Origin: Cyclobacteriaceae bacterium SS2
GTDB lineage: Bacteria; Bacteroidota; Bacteroidia; Cytophagales; Cyclobacteriaceae
Length of the DNA stretch: 35,299 nucleotides
NCBI GenBank assembly: GCA_019192515.1
Contig: JAHCMM010000010.1
Location: forward strand, 3,393 to 38,691
Direction of reading: 5' to 3'
Notes under the pieces: generated by a model
What the model was told of the DNA's origin: nothing
What the model saw: the letters and a program-made list of their open reading frames with translations, nothing else
The model's database searches: none
Program-made: the position numbers and the translations under genes
Shown: one piece after another, positions 1 to 8,027 of the stretch
How positions within the stretch are numbered: position 1 is the stretch's first letter
How the letters are laid out: each line of letters opens with the position of its first letter

Positions 1-1
1 T

Positions 2-1309
2 CTTTACATTGCCAATCCATTCGATACTAAGTCCATTATTATCCTGGACAAGGACAATGAAAACTCAGATTCTCAAATCATTAAAACAATCGTTGCAATC
101 GTAACGAACCCTGAGCGAAGAAAAGCTCCATATCACATCACTGCTGAAATGGAGAATAAGAAAAACTTTGAGGTGGCCAAGATGGTGGGTAAGGATGAAG
201 TGGAATTGATCCTTTCGGATGAAATTATCAGCCGGATTATGGTCCAGACCAGCAGGCAATCCGGTCTAAGTGTTGTATACATTGAGTTGATGGATTTTGG
301 CGGGGATGAGATCTACTTCATGGAAGAACCTTCTCTTGTCAGCAAGACATTTCGCGAAATACTTTTCTCTTATGAAGATTCAGCTATCATGGGGATTCAG
401 TATGCGGATGGGTCCGTAGAGATCAATCCTCCGATGGACACAATTTTCAAGCGAGGTGATCGGGTGATCGGTATTACCGAGGATGATGATACCCTGGTAC
501 CCAATGCACCGAAGGACATTCTTTTGGAGGAAAGTTCGATTGTTTACTCCGAGCCGGCGATTCCGGAAGTGGAGCAGATTCTATTGATAGGCTGGAATGA
601 TCGGGCAAAATACATTATCAAGGAACTGGACTATTATGTGCCGGAAGGATCTACGGTAAGAGTTGTTTCTAAATTTGATGATGCTGAAAAGACTGTACGC
701 AGACTACAAAATTCTGTGAAGAAAATTGAACTGGAATTTGAGGTGCAGGATACCACAGACCGGGACACACTGTCCAACATGCATCTCACGCAGTATCAAT
801 ACATCATTTTGCTCTGTTATCAGAATTATTTTCCAATTCAGGAGGCGGATGCTCAAACGCTGATCACTTTATTACACTTAAGGAATTTCACTGAGAGCAG
901 AAAAGAGCGCTATAAAATTGTGAGTGAAATGCTTGACATCAGAAATAGACAGCTTGCTGACATCACCAGCGCAGATGACTTTATAGTGAGTGATAAACTT
1001 ATCAGTTTGCTGATGAGTCAGGTTTCAGAGAACAAATTCTTGATGAGGGTATTTGAAGATCTTTTTGATGCAGAGGGATCAGAAATATATATCAAATCTG
1101 CTAAAGAATATGTGAAGACAGGCGTTCCAATTCATTTCTATACAATTCTGGAATCAGCAGCAAGAAAGAATGAAGTAGCTATAGGCTATAGAATTATCAG
1201 AGAAGCAAAAGATGCCAATAAGGGCTACGGAGTCTACGTCAACCCTAAAAAATCAGCTGTCTTTACACTTGCGGATGAAGACATGGTCATTGTCCTCTCC
1301 GAAGATTGA
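2..1309 (+). CDS. CASTOR/POLLUX-type ion channel, RCK-containing C-terminal part (5' truncated)
   Basis: The reading frame is open from base 2, so the ATG at 149 in the ORF track is internal and the gene begins outside the window. The visible ~435 residues carry two regulatory (RCK/TrkA-N-like) modules and no membrane span. The first ends near 'GDRVIGITEDDD'; the second starts with a Rossmann-like strand 'QILLIGWNDRAKYIIKEL'. This arrangement fits the CASTOR/POLLUX/SYM8 family of putative cation channels, whose pore would lie upstream of the window. The family assignment comes from overall resemblance and the tandem RCK layout; ion selectivity cannot be read from this part. An RCK-bearing TrkA/Kch-type potassium channel is the main alternative. 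Confidence 0.72.
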   Translation, partial: LYIANPFDTKSIIILDKDNENSDSQIIKTIVAIVTNPERRKAPYHITAEMENKKNFEVAKMVGKDEVELILSDEIISRIMVQTSRQSGLSVVYIELMDFGGDEIYFMEEPSLVSKTFREILFSYEDSAIMGIQYADGSVEINPPMDTIFKRGDRVIGITEDDDTLVPNAPKDILLEESSIVYSEPAIPEVEQILLIGWNDRAKYIIKELDYYVPEGSTVRVVSKFDDAEKTVRRLQNSVKKIELEFEVQDTTDRDTLSNMHLTQYQYIILLCYQNYFPIQEADAQTLITLLHLRNFTESRKERYKIVSEMLDIRNRQLADITSADDFIVSDKLISLLMSQVSENKFLMRVFEDLFDAEGSEIYIKSAKEYVKTGVPIHFYTILESAARKNEVAIGYRIIREAKDANKGYGVYVNPKKSAVFTLADEDMVIVLSED

Positions 1310-1317
1310 TCACATTT

Positions 1318-1494
1318 CTATTGATTCTCCAGGGCCTTCTTGATTTGCTTCATAGCTTTTCTTCTATAAAGCTTCGTGCTATGGCCTTTTCTTGGAATCC
1401 TTTCAATGTAATCTAATACATCATTTTTCTGAATCCCGCTCAGGTTTTTCACCCGTACCAGGATCTCAGAATCCAATTGTTTGATTGTTTCCAT
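1318..1494 (-). CDS. Small basic hypothetical protein
   Basis: This 58-residue protein is read from the ATG at 1494; the ORF-track start at 1518 is a TTG eight codons upstream. It is rich in Lys/Arg towards the C-terminus ('STKLYRRKAMKQIKKAL') and has no signal peptide, membrane segment or cysteine. The pattern (short helical N-terminus 'LDSEILVRVKNLSGIQKNDV', basic tail) recalls small DUF2281-like or antitoxin-like proteins, but no toxin partner is adjacent. It lies 8 bp from the convergent end of the channel gene and divergent from glutamate dehydrogenase. I do not recognise the family; the ORF may be real because it fills the gap between two genes on the opposite strand. Confidence 0.4.
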   Translation of the reverse strand: METIKQLDSEILVRVKNLSGIQKNDVLDYIERIPRKGHSTKLYRRKAMKQIKKALENQ

Positions 1495-1653
1495 TTCTTT
1501 GGTGGTTTTCGCCAACAATATAACGCAGGAATGTTATCGTGTGTTTAGCCTTTTATTTTGAAATCTTTAATTCAGCGGCTCAGGACTCGGTTTTTTGCCA
1601 ACCAGTTGTTAAAAATTTATTTAAATTGGAGACTAAACGAACACATTATCCAT

Positions 1654-3006
1654 ATGGCGGAATACACTAAAGAAGTAGAGGAATTTGTCGCGAAAATTTC
1701 GCAAAAAAATGCTCACGAAAAAGAATTCATCCAGGCGGTCTCGGAGGTTGCTGAAACGATTGTTCCATATGTCGAGCAGCATAAGAAATATAAGGAAGCA
1801 AATATCCTGGAAAGAATGTGTGAGCCGGAACGCGTTATTATTTTCAGGGTTCCCTGGCAAGACAAAGATGGTAACATCCAGGTCAACAGGGGCTTTCGGG
1901 TTCAGATGAATTCCGCCATTGGCCCGTATAAAGGAGGGCTTCGATTTCATCCGTCAGTCAATCTTTCCATCTTGAAATTTCTGGCATTTGAGCAGGTGTT
2001 CAAAAACAGTCTGACCACCCTTCCACTTGGAGGAGGAAAAGGAGGAAGCGACTTTGATCCCAAGGGGAAAACAGACCTTGAGGTGATGAGATTCTGTCAG
2101 AGTTTCATGACGGAATTGTCTAAACACATCGGAGGGTTTACCGATATTCCAGCCGGGGACATCGGAGTAGGAGCCAGAGAGATTGGCTATATGTTTGGGC
2201 AATACAAAAAAATCCGAAACGAATTCGCGGGAGTACTTACAGGAAAAGGACTTCAATATGGTGGTAGTCTGATCAGAACTGAGGCCACTGGGTATGGTGT
2301 GGTATATTTCAGTCAGGAAGTGCTCGCATCAAAGGACGATTCTTTAGAAGGTAAAGTTTGTGCGGTTTCCGGAAGTGGAAATGTTGCCCAGTACACCATT
2401 GAGAAACTTATTGAGCTGGGGGCTAAACCTGTTACAGTTTCTGATTCAGCAGGCTGCATCTACGATAAGGATGGAATAGACTCAGAGAAACTTGAGTACA
2501 TCAAAGTTTTGAAGAACGAACAAAGAGGCAGGATAAGTGAATATGCTGACAAGTTTAAGTCTGCAAAATTTCATGCTGATACAACACCTTGGAATTTCAA
2601 AGTGGATCTGGCGTATCCATGTGCGACACAAAACGAACTGGATGTTGCCGACACAAAAACAATGATAGGGAATGGATGTAAAGGGGTATTCGAGGGAGCC
2701 AATATGCCTACTACCCTGGAAGCATATCACATCATCAAAAAGGAGAAATTGATGTTTTCTCCAGGTAAAGCATCAAATGCAGGAGGTGTAGCTACCTCCG
2801 GACTTGAGATGTCTCAAAATGCCCAGCGTCTTTATTGGACCAGAGAAGAGGTGGACTACAGACTGAAAATGATCATGAAGAGCATCCATTCGAACTGTAT
2901 GGAATATGGTCAGGTGGATAAAAATTATACTGATTATGTGAAGGGAGCAAATATTGCGGGATTCGTAAAGGTAGCTGATGCAATGATTGCCCAGGGAGTG
3001 GTTTAA
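1654..3006 (+). CDS. gdhA: NADP-type glutamate dehydrogenase
   Basis: Catalyses reversible reductive amination of 2-oxoglutarate with ammonium to glutamate in the cytoplasm, linking nitrogen assimilation to the TCA cycle. The substrate-binding segment 'GPYKGGLRFHPSVN' and the catalytic lysine motif 'PLGGGKGGSDFDPKGK' (about residues 122-137) are intact. The dinucleotide fold 'VSGSGNVAQYTIEKL' follows, and 'SNAGGVATSGLEMSQN' is the usual C-terminal signature. From the ATG at 1654 the protein is 450 residues, the normal length of the hexameric bacterial/NADP class. The ORF track starts 32 codons earlier, but that extension (MKSLIQRLRT...) is not typical of the family, so I prefer 'MAEYTKEVEEF'. 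Coenzyme preference is inferred from family resemblance only. Confidence 0.93.
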   Translation: MAEYTKEVEEFVAKISQKNAHEKEFIQAVSEVAETIVPYVEQHKKYKEANILERMCEPERVIIFRVPWQDKDGNIQVNRGFRVQMNSAIGPYKGGLRFHPSVNLSILKFLAFEQVFKNSLTTLPLGGGKGGSDFDPKGKTDLEVMRFCQSFMTELSKHIGGFTDIPAGDIGVGAREIGYMFGQYKKIRNEFAGVLTGKGLQYGGSLIRTEATGYGVVYFSQEVLASKDDSLEGKVCAVSGSGNVAQYTIEKLIELGAKPVTVSDSAGCIYDKDGIDSEKLEYIKVLKNEQRGRISEYADKFKSAKFHADTTPWNFKVDLAYPCATQNELDVADTKTMIGNGCKGVFEGANMPTTLEAYHIIKKEKLMFSPGKASNAGGVATSGLEMSQNAQRLYWTREEVDYRLKMIMKSIHSNCMEYGQVDKNYTDYVKGANIAGFVKVADAMIAQGVV

Positions 3007-3021
3007 TTCTCAGTAAAAAAA

Positions 3022-3054
3022 TTGATAGCTTAAGGGATAGAAATCCTATATTTG
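3022..3054 (+). promoter_or_regulatory. Bacteroidota-type promoter
   Basis: A TTG at 3022-3024 is followed after 22 nt by TATATTTG at 3047-3054, an exact match to the Bacteroidota -7 consensus TAnnTTTG with an acceptable spacer. The predicted transcription start near 3061 lies about 20 nt before the ATG of the 34-residue ORF, which supports that ORF being expressed. Confidence 0.55.
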
Positions 3055-3080
3055 GAATCTCAAATAAAAAGTGTCTGATT

Positions 3081-3185
3081 ATGTACATGCTTCTTTTCAT
3101 CCTTTTCTTATTCGTGTTGGCCATCATTTGTCCAATCATATTGCCAAACGATAAGGTAAGCACACACAAGCGAGATCACGTTTGA
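3081..3185 (+). CDS. Tiny single-pass membrane protein (34 aa), too short for the ORF track
   Basis: An ATG ORF of 34 residues begins 'MYMLLFILFLFVLAIICP', an almost uninterrupted hydrophobic helix, followed by a short polar, positively charged tail ending 'HKRDHV'. It therefore resembles a single-pass inner-membrane microprotein with the charged end in the cytoplasm. A well-formed promoter sits just upstream. Its last 10 bases overlap the 3' end of the phosphatase gene on the opposite strand. No family is recognised and no function is assigned. It could equally be a chance hydrophobic ORF; the promoter is the main argument for reality. Confidence 0.4.
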   Translation: MYMLLFILFLFVLAIICPIILPNDKVSTHKRDHV

Positions 3186-3877
3186 TCCACATTTGGCTGG
3201 ACAACCAGTTTCATTGCATTGAGTTCCAGGCCAAGTAAGTTTCCTATTCCCTGTAGGTTGCCCTGGTAAACGCATCCGTTATCCAACGGAATCACTTTGC
3301 TATGCCCATCGATCGATTTTTGGATCTGCTCCAATGGAGTGGGGTAATGGCCATGCACGATGCTCAAGCCGGATGCCTTTTTGGGATCGTAGCTAAATGC
3401 TTTGATCATGATCATGGCTTCCGTATCGGAGAAGATATCATCAGCATCAAAATTGAATCCGGCATGCACCAGAATCACATCACCGGAGATGTAGTAGTAG
3501 GGGAGGCTTTGAATGAATCGGGCCATTTGCTCCTGTGTAGAAGTATCAGCATCTAAAAGATCGGAGAGATTCAATTTTCTCAGGATCTCCAACTTATCAG
3601 GGGTGGGATCCTGGTAAAAGTCAAGAAACATTTTGTCGTGGTTTCCCAGAAGTGGTAAAACAGCTCCTTTAAATTCAATGATTTCCTTGAGTACCTTAAG
3701 ACTATTGGGTCCTTTGTTGATAAAATCACCAAGAAGGAAGAGCTGATCATCGGCGGTGAGCCGAATTTTGTCGAGAAGAGAAAGAAAAGTTTTGTGGCAC
3801 CCATGGATATCACCGACTACCCATCGTTTTCCGGGAGGTAGAGGGATTTGCCTGCCAATAGGATAGTGCCCAGGCAA
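3176..3877 (-). CDS. PPP-family metallophosphatase (serine/threonine phosphatase-like)
   Basis: The metal-binding signatures of the calcineurin-like PPP family appear in order: GDIHG (residues 22-26), GDFINKGP (about 51-58), GNHD (about 78-81), a lone HAGF and HGHYPT near the C-terminus. At 233 residues it matches the short bacterial PrpA/ApaH-like phosphatases, which act on phosphoproteins or diadenosine polyphosphates; substrate is not determinable here. The only usable start is TTG at 3877, since no ATG precedes the GDIHG motif. That TTG directly follows the tandem TAA TAA stops of the upstream 40-residue ORF and lies in the same frame, so initiation probably depends on translational coupling. 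Confidence 0.85.
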   Translation of the reverse strand: MPGHYPIGRQIPLPPGKRWVVGDIHGCHKTFLSLLDKIRLTADDQLFLLGDFINKGPNSLKVLKEIIEFKGAVLPLLGNHDKMFLDFYQDPTPDKLEILRKLNLSDLLDADTSTQEQMARFIQSLPYYYISGDVILVHAGFNFDADDIFSDTEAMIMIKAFSYDPKKASGLSIVHGHYPTPLEQIQKSIDGHSKVIPLDNGCVYQGNLQGIGNLLGLELNAMKLVVQPNVDQT

Positions 3878-3880
3878 TTA

Positions 3881-4003
3881 TTACTTCCTGCTTTCTTTCC
3901 TTGAGTTGACAAACATGAGTGCAGAAACAAATGCGATAAGAAATACGGCAATGTTTACGAAAATGTGCACTCCACTGGTAACTGCAGGATTAGTTAATTC
4001 CAT
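3881..4003 (-). CDS. Tiny single-pass membrane protein (40 aa) upstream of and in frame with the phosphatase
   Basis: The ORF encodes 40 residues from an ATG at 4003. A polar N-terminus 'MELTNPAVTSGVH' is followed by one hydrophobic helix 'IFVNIAVFLIAFVSALMFV' and a basic tail 'NSRKESRK'. It ends with TAA TAA, immediately followed by the TTG start of the phosphatase in the same reading frame. The tight linkage and the classical helix-plus-basic-tail shape argue that it is translated. It may only couple translation, or it may be a membrane partner of the phosphatase. No family is recognised. Confidence 0.5.
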   Translation of the reverse strand: MELTNPAVTSGVHIFVNIAVFLIAFVSALMFVNSRKESRK

Positions 4004-4065
4004 AATCTGATATTTTTATTGCGAATTTAAAGTTTAAATAAATTATATGGCAACCATTTGCCGGA

Positions 4066-5262
4066 TTAGTTGATACTAAACCACCTTACAACGGAGACCA
4101 ACCAGTCTGCCAGGCTTTGAGCATACTCATTGCCGGAACCTCGACCAATTACATAAAGCACAAACAGGAAGTATAGCCCCAGCAAGAGGAATGCCTTGCT
4201 TTTTCCAATTTTTGTCCCGATGATAAAGATGAGGAGGACCAGTACAGTCAACAACCAAAGAAGAAAACGGAGTTCGCTACTCATGTCCACCATTTCAGGG
4301 GGCATGTGAATGGGTCCGTAGATCAATGTAAAAATCATCAGCGGAAAACCCAGGGCGAAACAGATATCAAATATATTACTTCCCAGTGCATTGGAGATGG
4401 CATCATCATATTGACCCTTCTGGGCATCTTTGATAGAGATGATGGTATCAGGGAAACTGGAGGCAGCTGAGGCCAGGATCAAAGCCACAAACATTACCGG
4501 GATTCCCAGTCCATGAAACGTTCCCAGGAATGGGACGGTATAGGTTTCTTCTCCAATCCACTCGCAAGCCAGGACAAGCAAATAGCAGACCATGGCAATT
4601 GATATCGTTGCGGAAACGAGTAAAAACCAGGCATTGACATTATTGATTTTATTCTTGCCAATAAATATTCTTTCAAGATCCAGGGTAATAAGTCCAAGAA
4701 AAAAAGGCTTCTGCTTTCCACCAACTTCAGCAAAATCTTCTTCAGATACGTGACTTTCGTGCAACAGCTCCTCCCGGTCTTTTTTGTCCATAGACCAAAA
4801 CATATAGATGATATAGGCTACATAGACAATCATCAATAAAAATCCATGGTACCAATCCAGTTCAGACCCACTGATGAGAATAATGAAAATCATTTCGGCT
4901 ATCAGAAGAGAAAGCCCGTCTCGCAACATTACTTTTTGGGAAACCTTTACACTTTTGGTGAGGCCTATCCCAATCACAGCGAGTACGGATACAGCCGGTA
5001 TTACCATACTGTTGAATATGGCTGAACCTGCTGTAGTGCCGATTCCTCCGGAAAACCCTTCTGCGTCTTTCATGATAAAGAGGAAGAACAATGAGGTAAA
5101 AACTTCGGGCATAGAGCTGGCCACAGCATTAATAGTGGCTCCACGAACACCATCAGAAAGATTTCTTCCAATATATTCGGAAGCTGTCATAAATCCGTCA
5201 CCCGCTCTCCATATGACGATGCAACAAATTGTAATTAGAATTAAGGGTATGAGAATTCCCAT
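4066..5262 (-). CDS. CaCA-family sodium/calcium (cation) exchanger
   Basis: A 398-residue polytopic inner-membrane protein with the two inverted alpha-repeats of the Ca2+/cation antiporter family. Repeat 1 is 'GATINAVASSMPEVFTS' (about residues 41-57). Repeat 2 is 'LILASAASSFPDTIIS', followed by 'ALGSNIFDICFALG' (about 260-305). About ten hydrophobic segments flank a hydrophilic central loop rich in acidic residues ('SHVSEEDFAEVGGKQK'). The acidic residue expected after the SSxP motif is Glu in repeat 1 and Asp in repeat 2, compatible with divalent-cation transport. The family usually exports Ca2+ in exchange for Na+ or H+; ion preference is not readable. It is a single gene, separated by about 250 bp from the divergent SDR gene. 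Confidence 0.87.
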   Translation of the reverse strand: MGILIPLILITICCIVIWRAGDGFMTASEYIGRNLSDGVRGATINAVASSMPEVFTSLFFLFIMKDAEGFSGGIGTTAGSAIFNSMVIPAVSVLAVIGIGLTKSVKVSQKVMLRDGLSLLIAEMIFIILISGSELDWYHGFLLMIVYVAYIIYMFWSMDKKDREELLHESHVSEEDFAEVGGKQKPFFLGLITLDLERIFIGKNKINNVNAWFLLVSATISIAMVCYLLVLACEWIGEETYTVPFLGTFHGLGIPVMFVALILASAASSFPDTIISIKDAQKGQYDDAISNALGSNIFDICFALGFPLMIFTLIYGPIHMPPEMVDMSSELRFLLWLLTVLVLLIFIIGTKIGKSKAFLLLGLYFLFVLYVIGRGSGNEYAQSLADWLVSVVRWFSIN

Positions 5263-5423
5263 AGAATAAATTTAAACGGTGTTCGACTCATTTATTGATG
5301 AGCTGGAGGTAGCGACTAAGATAAGCATTTTCTCATTATCACAACCATTATAAAAAACTCACCCAGCTAATGCAATTTTTAAGAATTGACGAAAATATTA
5401 GTAAATTTTCATATGGATGACAC

Positions 5424-5447
5424 TTATTGGTAACTAAATGCCAATAA
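5424..5447. repeat. Inverted repeat upstream of the SDR gene
   Basis: TTATTGG and CCAATAA form perfect 7-nt arms around a 10-nt spacer, about 70 bp before the SDR start. It could be an operator or chance in AT-rich DNA. I see no convincing TTG/TAnnTTTG promoter in the 253-bp gap 5263-5515. Confidence 0.3.
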
Positions 5448-5515
5448 TTATGGTTGGAGAAGTGTTCTAATCTATTTCTTTCACATCTTTAAGACCACAT
5501 TGATGATTTTCTTAG

Positions 5516-6277
5516 ATGTATATTAATTTATCTGGACTTACCATTTTGGTCACCGGGGCCAGCAGGGGCATTGGCAAGGCCATCGCCACCAAGTTGGCTG
5601 AGGCGGGAGCCACCATTGCAATCCATTACAACAAAAATGCAAGGGAGGCTGAAAACCTCGCACATGTTTTAGGCAATGAGTCCAAATCCTATCAGGCAGA
5701 TCTTTCCAAAAAGGGCGAGGCAGGAAAACTATTTGACAGGGTGGTCCTTGAAATGGGAAGTGTTGATATACTCATCAACAATGCTGGGATAGCTAAGCCA
5801 GCCAAAATCAATCTTGCCGAAGAAGAATGGTTGAAGGTATGGGAGGAAGTCATCCAGGTGAATCTCAGCTCAACTGCTGCGCTTTGTAAAAAGGCCATTG
5901 AATTTTTTCTAAAAAAGAGGATGGCTGGCAGAATCATCAATATTACATCAAAAGCAGCTTTTATGGGAGATCAGGCAGCTTACATGTCATATGCAGCATC
6001 AAAAGCCGGAGTGGTTTCGCTCACCAAGAGCATTGCTTCTGCGTATGGCAAGGATGGCATCAAAGCATTCAGCATAGCACCTGGTTTTGTGAAGACAGAT
6101 ATGGCCAAAGCTTTTATTGACCAATATGGTGAACAACATACCAATGGTGACTTATCTTTGGAGCGCATGACAGAGCCAAAAGACCTGGCTCCTCTGGTCA
6201 CATTCATTGCTAGCGGAATGGCCGATCATTCTACAGGTGCTACCTTTGATATCAATGCAGGGAGCTATATGCATTAG
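5516..6277 (+). CDS. Short-chain dehydrogenase/reductase (FabG-like)
   Basis: A 253-residue classical SDR with the complete catalytic set: cofactor motif TGASRGIG (13-20), NNAG (88-91), Asn116, Ser145 and the YxxxK pair Tyr159/Lys163, then PG at 189-190. It is a cytosolic NAD(P)-dependent oxidoreductase. The closest shape is 3-oxoacyl-ACP reductase or a related reductase, but no fatty-acid genes are adjacent, so the substrate is open. The start 'MYINLSGLTILVTG' places the first beta strand at the usual distance. It stands alone, divergent from the exchanger gene and 44 bp before the TerB-like pair. Confidence 0.9.
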   Translation: MYINLSGLTILVTGASRGIGKAIATKLAEAGATIAIHYNKNAREAENLAHVLGNESKSYQADLSKKGEAGKLFDRVVLEMGSVDILINNAGIAKPAKINLAEEEWLKVWEEVIQVNLSSTAALCKKAIEFFLKKRMAGRIINITSKAAFMGDQAAYMSYAASKAGVVSLTKSIASAYGKDGIKAFSIAPGFVKTDMAKAFIDQYGEQHTNGDLSLERMTEPKDLAPLVTFIASGMADHSTGATFDINAGSYMH

Positions 6278-6321
6278 GTTCTGATTTTATACCTATATTT
6301 ATTGAATAAAACTGGCACATT

Positions 6322-6738
6322 ATGGTAGACAACATTAAGGCACATTTACAGTCTTTGGTTCAGCTGGCCCTTGCTGATCATAAATTTGATCGGGAAGAGC
6401 AGGTTTGGATATATAGCATTGGCAAAGCCAATAAGGTAAAAGAAAAAGATATTGATGATCTGATAAAGTCCGAGATGGCGAAGAAAAGTGCAGAACCCAT
6501 CAGTTTCAGTGCTTTGTCATTTGACGAAAGGTTTGAGTATTTATATAATCTGATCCAGCTCATGAAAATTGACAATGAAGTTTTCCTGAGTGAGATCAAC
6601 TACTGTGAAGGGTTGGCTGATATGCTGGGCTTTCAAAAGGCCGTAGTAAAGAAATTGTCTGCGAGGATTTACTCCGATCCAAGCATTACCTCAGACCGGG
6701 AACTGCTTAAGAAGCAAGCTAAAACGTTTGAAAAATAA
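6322..6738 (+). CDS. TerB-like (tellurite-resistance fold) protein, copy 1
   Basis: A 138-residue all-helical cytosolic protein. The repeated pattern 'ALADHKFDREEQVWI' and 'FEYLYNLIQLMKIDNEVFLSEI' resembles the paired acidic, metal-binding helices of TerB/TerB-like domains. TerB proteins are linked to stress responses and metal homeostasis, but their biochemical role is poorly known. The next gene is a clear paralogue with the same layout and starts 4 bp after this stop, so the two form a bicistronic unit. No other ter genes are present. The assignment rests on helix pattern and acidic motif spacing, so it is moderate. Confidence 0.65.
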   Translation: MVDNIKAHLQSLVQLALADHKFDREEQVWIYSIGKANKVKEKDIDDLIKSEMAKKSAEPISFSALSFDERFEYLYNLIQLMKIDNEVFLSEINYCEGLADMLGFQKAVVKKLSARIYSDPSITSDRELLKKQAKTFEK

Positions 6739-6742
6739 TATT

Positions 6743-7138
6743 ATGAGTATCAAATCACAGCTTAGTGCACTCATAGCTCTTGCCAAGATCGACGGCGATT
6801 TTGCTGGAGAAGAGCGAGATTTAATTTACATGATTGGGAAGGCAAATGGAATTACGGAGAAGGAAATCATGGAGTTGGTCGATCAACCTGAACCATTACC
6901 CTCTTTGTCCACCATGACGGATGACGAAAAATTTGAATACCTCTACAACATTGTGCAGCTGATGAAGATCGACAACCAGATCTACCTGAGTGAAATCAAA
7001 TTTTGTGAGGAGCTGGCCACCAAGCTAGGCTATAAAAAAGGAGTAATTTCTGCACTCTCTGCAAAAGTATTTAGTGACCCGATGATCACCTCTGATCGGG
7101 ATTCTCTGAAGCGGGCGGTAAAGAAATATCAGGACTAA
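6743..7138 (+). CDS. TerB-like protein, copy 2 (tandem paralogue)
   Basis: From the ATG at 6743 this gene encodes 131 residues; the ORF track starts five codons earlier, inside the end of copy 1. It aligns with copy 1 throughout: 'AKIDGDFAGEERDLIYMIGKANGI' versus the equivalent helix in copy 1, and 'FEYLYNIVQLMKIDNQIYLSEI' is nearly identical. The acidic motif DGDFAGEE is closer to canonical TerB than that of copy 1. Tandem duplication followed by divergence is the simplest explanation; the two products may heterodimerise, which is inference. Confidence 0.65.
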   Translation: MSIKSQLSALIALAKIDGDFAGEERDLIYMIGKANGITEKEIMELVDQPEPLPSLSTMTDDEKFEYLYNIVQLMKIDNQIYLSEIKFCEELATKLGYKKGVISALSAKVFSDPMITSDRDSLKRAVKKYQD

Positions 7139-7169
7139 TTAATTTCTCCATCGTGATCGCCACCAAGCC

Positions 7170-8027
7170 ATGTTATCTCTTGACTGGAGACCTTTCCACC
7201 AAATAGACGTATCACGAATTGCTAACGCAAGAGCACAACTTCATGTAGCTATACAAAATGTCTCAGCTGTTGGGAGAAGATTTCTGGGAGATAGCAAATC
7301 TGACAGAAATGCCACGCTTTTTTGGATCCCCGGCCTGTCAAGAATGGCAGGGCATTGGGTAGAGGGAAACATAAAATTCAGGTCGTCGATCAGTCTTGAG
7401 GATTTTAACATCTACCTGGTTGATGAGCGGGTCAATACCATTTCAAGTTTTGAAGTGCGGGGCTCAAACCATCGTAAGATTATGCTTTGGCTGGAAGAAC
7501 AGATTGGCAAGCTTGGTCTTTCAGCTGGCGAGCTTGCCATCAAATTACCCTACCAGCTAAAAGAATATCCTCAGCTGAACGGAGCTCCATTTGATCTGGA
7601 TGATGACGAGGCTATGGAAGAATTAGGAAAATATTATCACAATTCCTTTTTGGTTCTGAGGGAGCTGAAGAAAAAACTGGAATGGAAGCAGGAAATCCAG
7701 ATTTGGCCACACCATTTCGATATTGCCATCAGTATTATTTTGAAGGATTCGGGAGACCCCGAAACCGATACACTCATTACACTTGGGATGATGCCGGGCG
7801 ATGACAGCAATGATGAACCTTATTTCTATGTGAGCACCTGGCCGCATGTACATACCAGTAAGATGAAACCACTGCATGCACCTGGTAAATGGATAGAGGA
7901 AGACTGGACTGGAGCTATCCTAAAGCTGGATGAATTGGAGGCTTTTAAAACGGAAGACCAGCAAGGCCAGCTAAGCAACTTTTATGAAACAGCTTTTCTT
8001 TCACTGATCCAGCCGCTCACGAAATAG
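7170..8027 (+). CDS. DUF5996-like conserved hypothetical protein
   Basis: A 285-residue soluble protein without signal peptide or membrane segment. The opening 'WRPFHQIDVSRIANARAQLH', a central 'IWPHHFDIAIS' and the closing 'EEDWTGAILKLDEL' follow the layout I associate with DUF5996 proteins, which end with a histidine-rich beta-sheet segment. Conserved Trp/His/Asp residues cluster in the last third ('STWPHVHTS'). No enzymatic function is known for that family. It sits 31 bp after the TerB-like pair on the same strand. It overlaps the convergent N-acetyltransferase homologue by 27 bp at the 3' end. The family name is tentative. Confidence 0.5.
   Translation: MLSLDWRPFHQIDVSRIANARAQLHVAIQNVSAVGRRFLGDSKSDRNATLFWIPGLSRMAGHWVEGNIKFRSSISLEDFNIYLVDERVNTISSFEVRGSNHRKIMLWLEEQIGKLGLSAGELAIKLPYQLKEYPQLNGAPFDLDDDEAMEELGKYYHNSFLVLRELKKKLEWKQEIQIWPHHFDIAISIILKDSGDPETDTLITLGMMPGDDSNDEPYFYVSTWPHVHTSKMKPLHAPGKWIEEDWTGAILKLDELEAFKTEDQQGQLSNFYETAFLSLIQPLTK

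Noticed and set aside
1558-1653. N-terminal extension of glutamate dehydrogenase in the ORF track
   Set aside because: The 32 extra residues are not part of the family and the ATG at 1654 gives the normal 450-aa enzyme.
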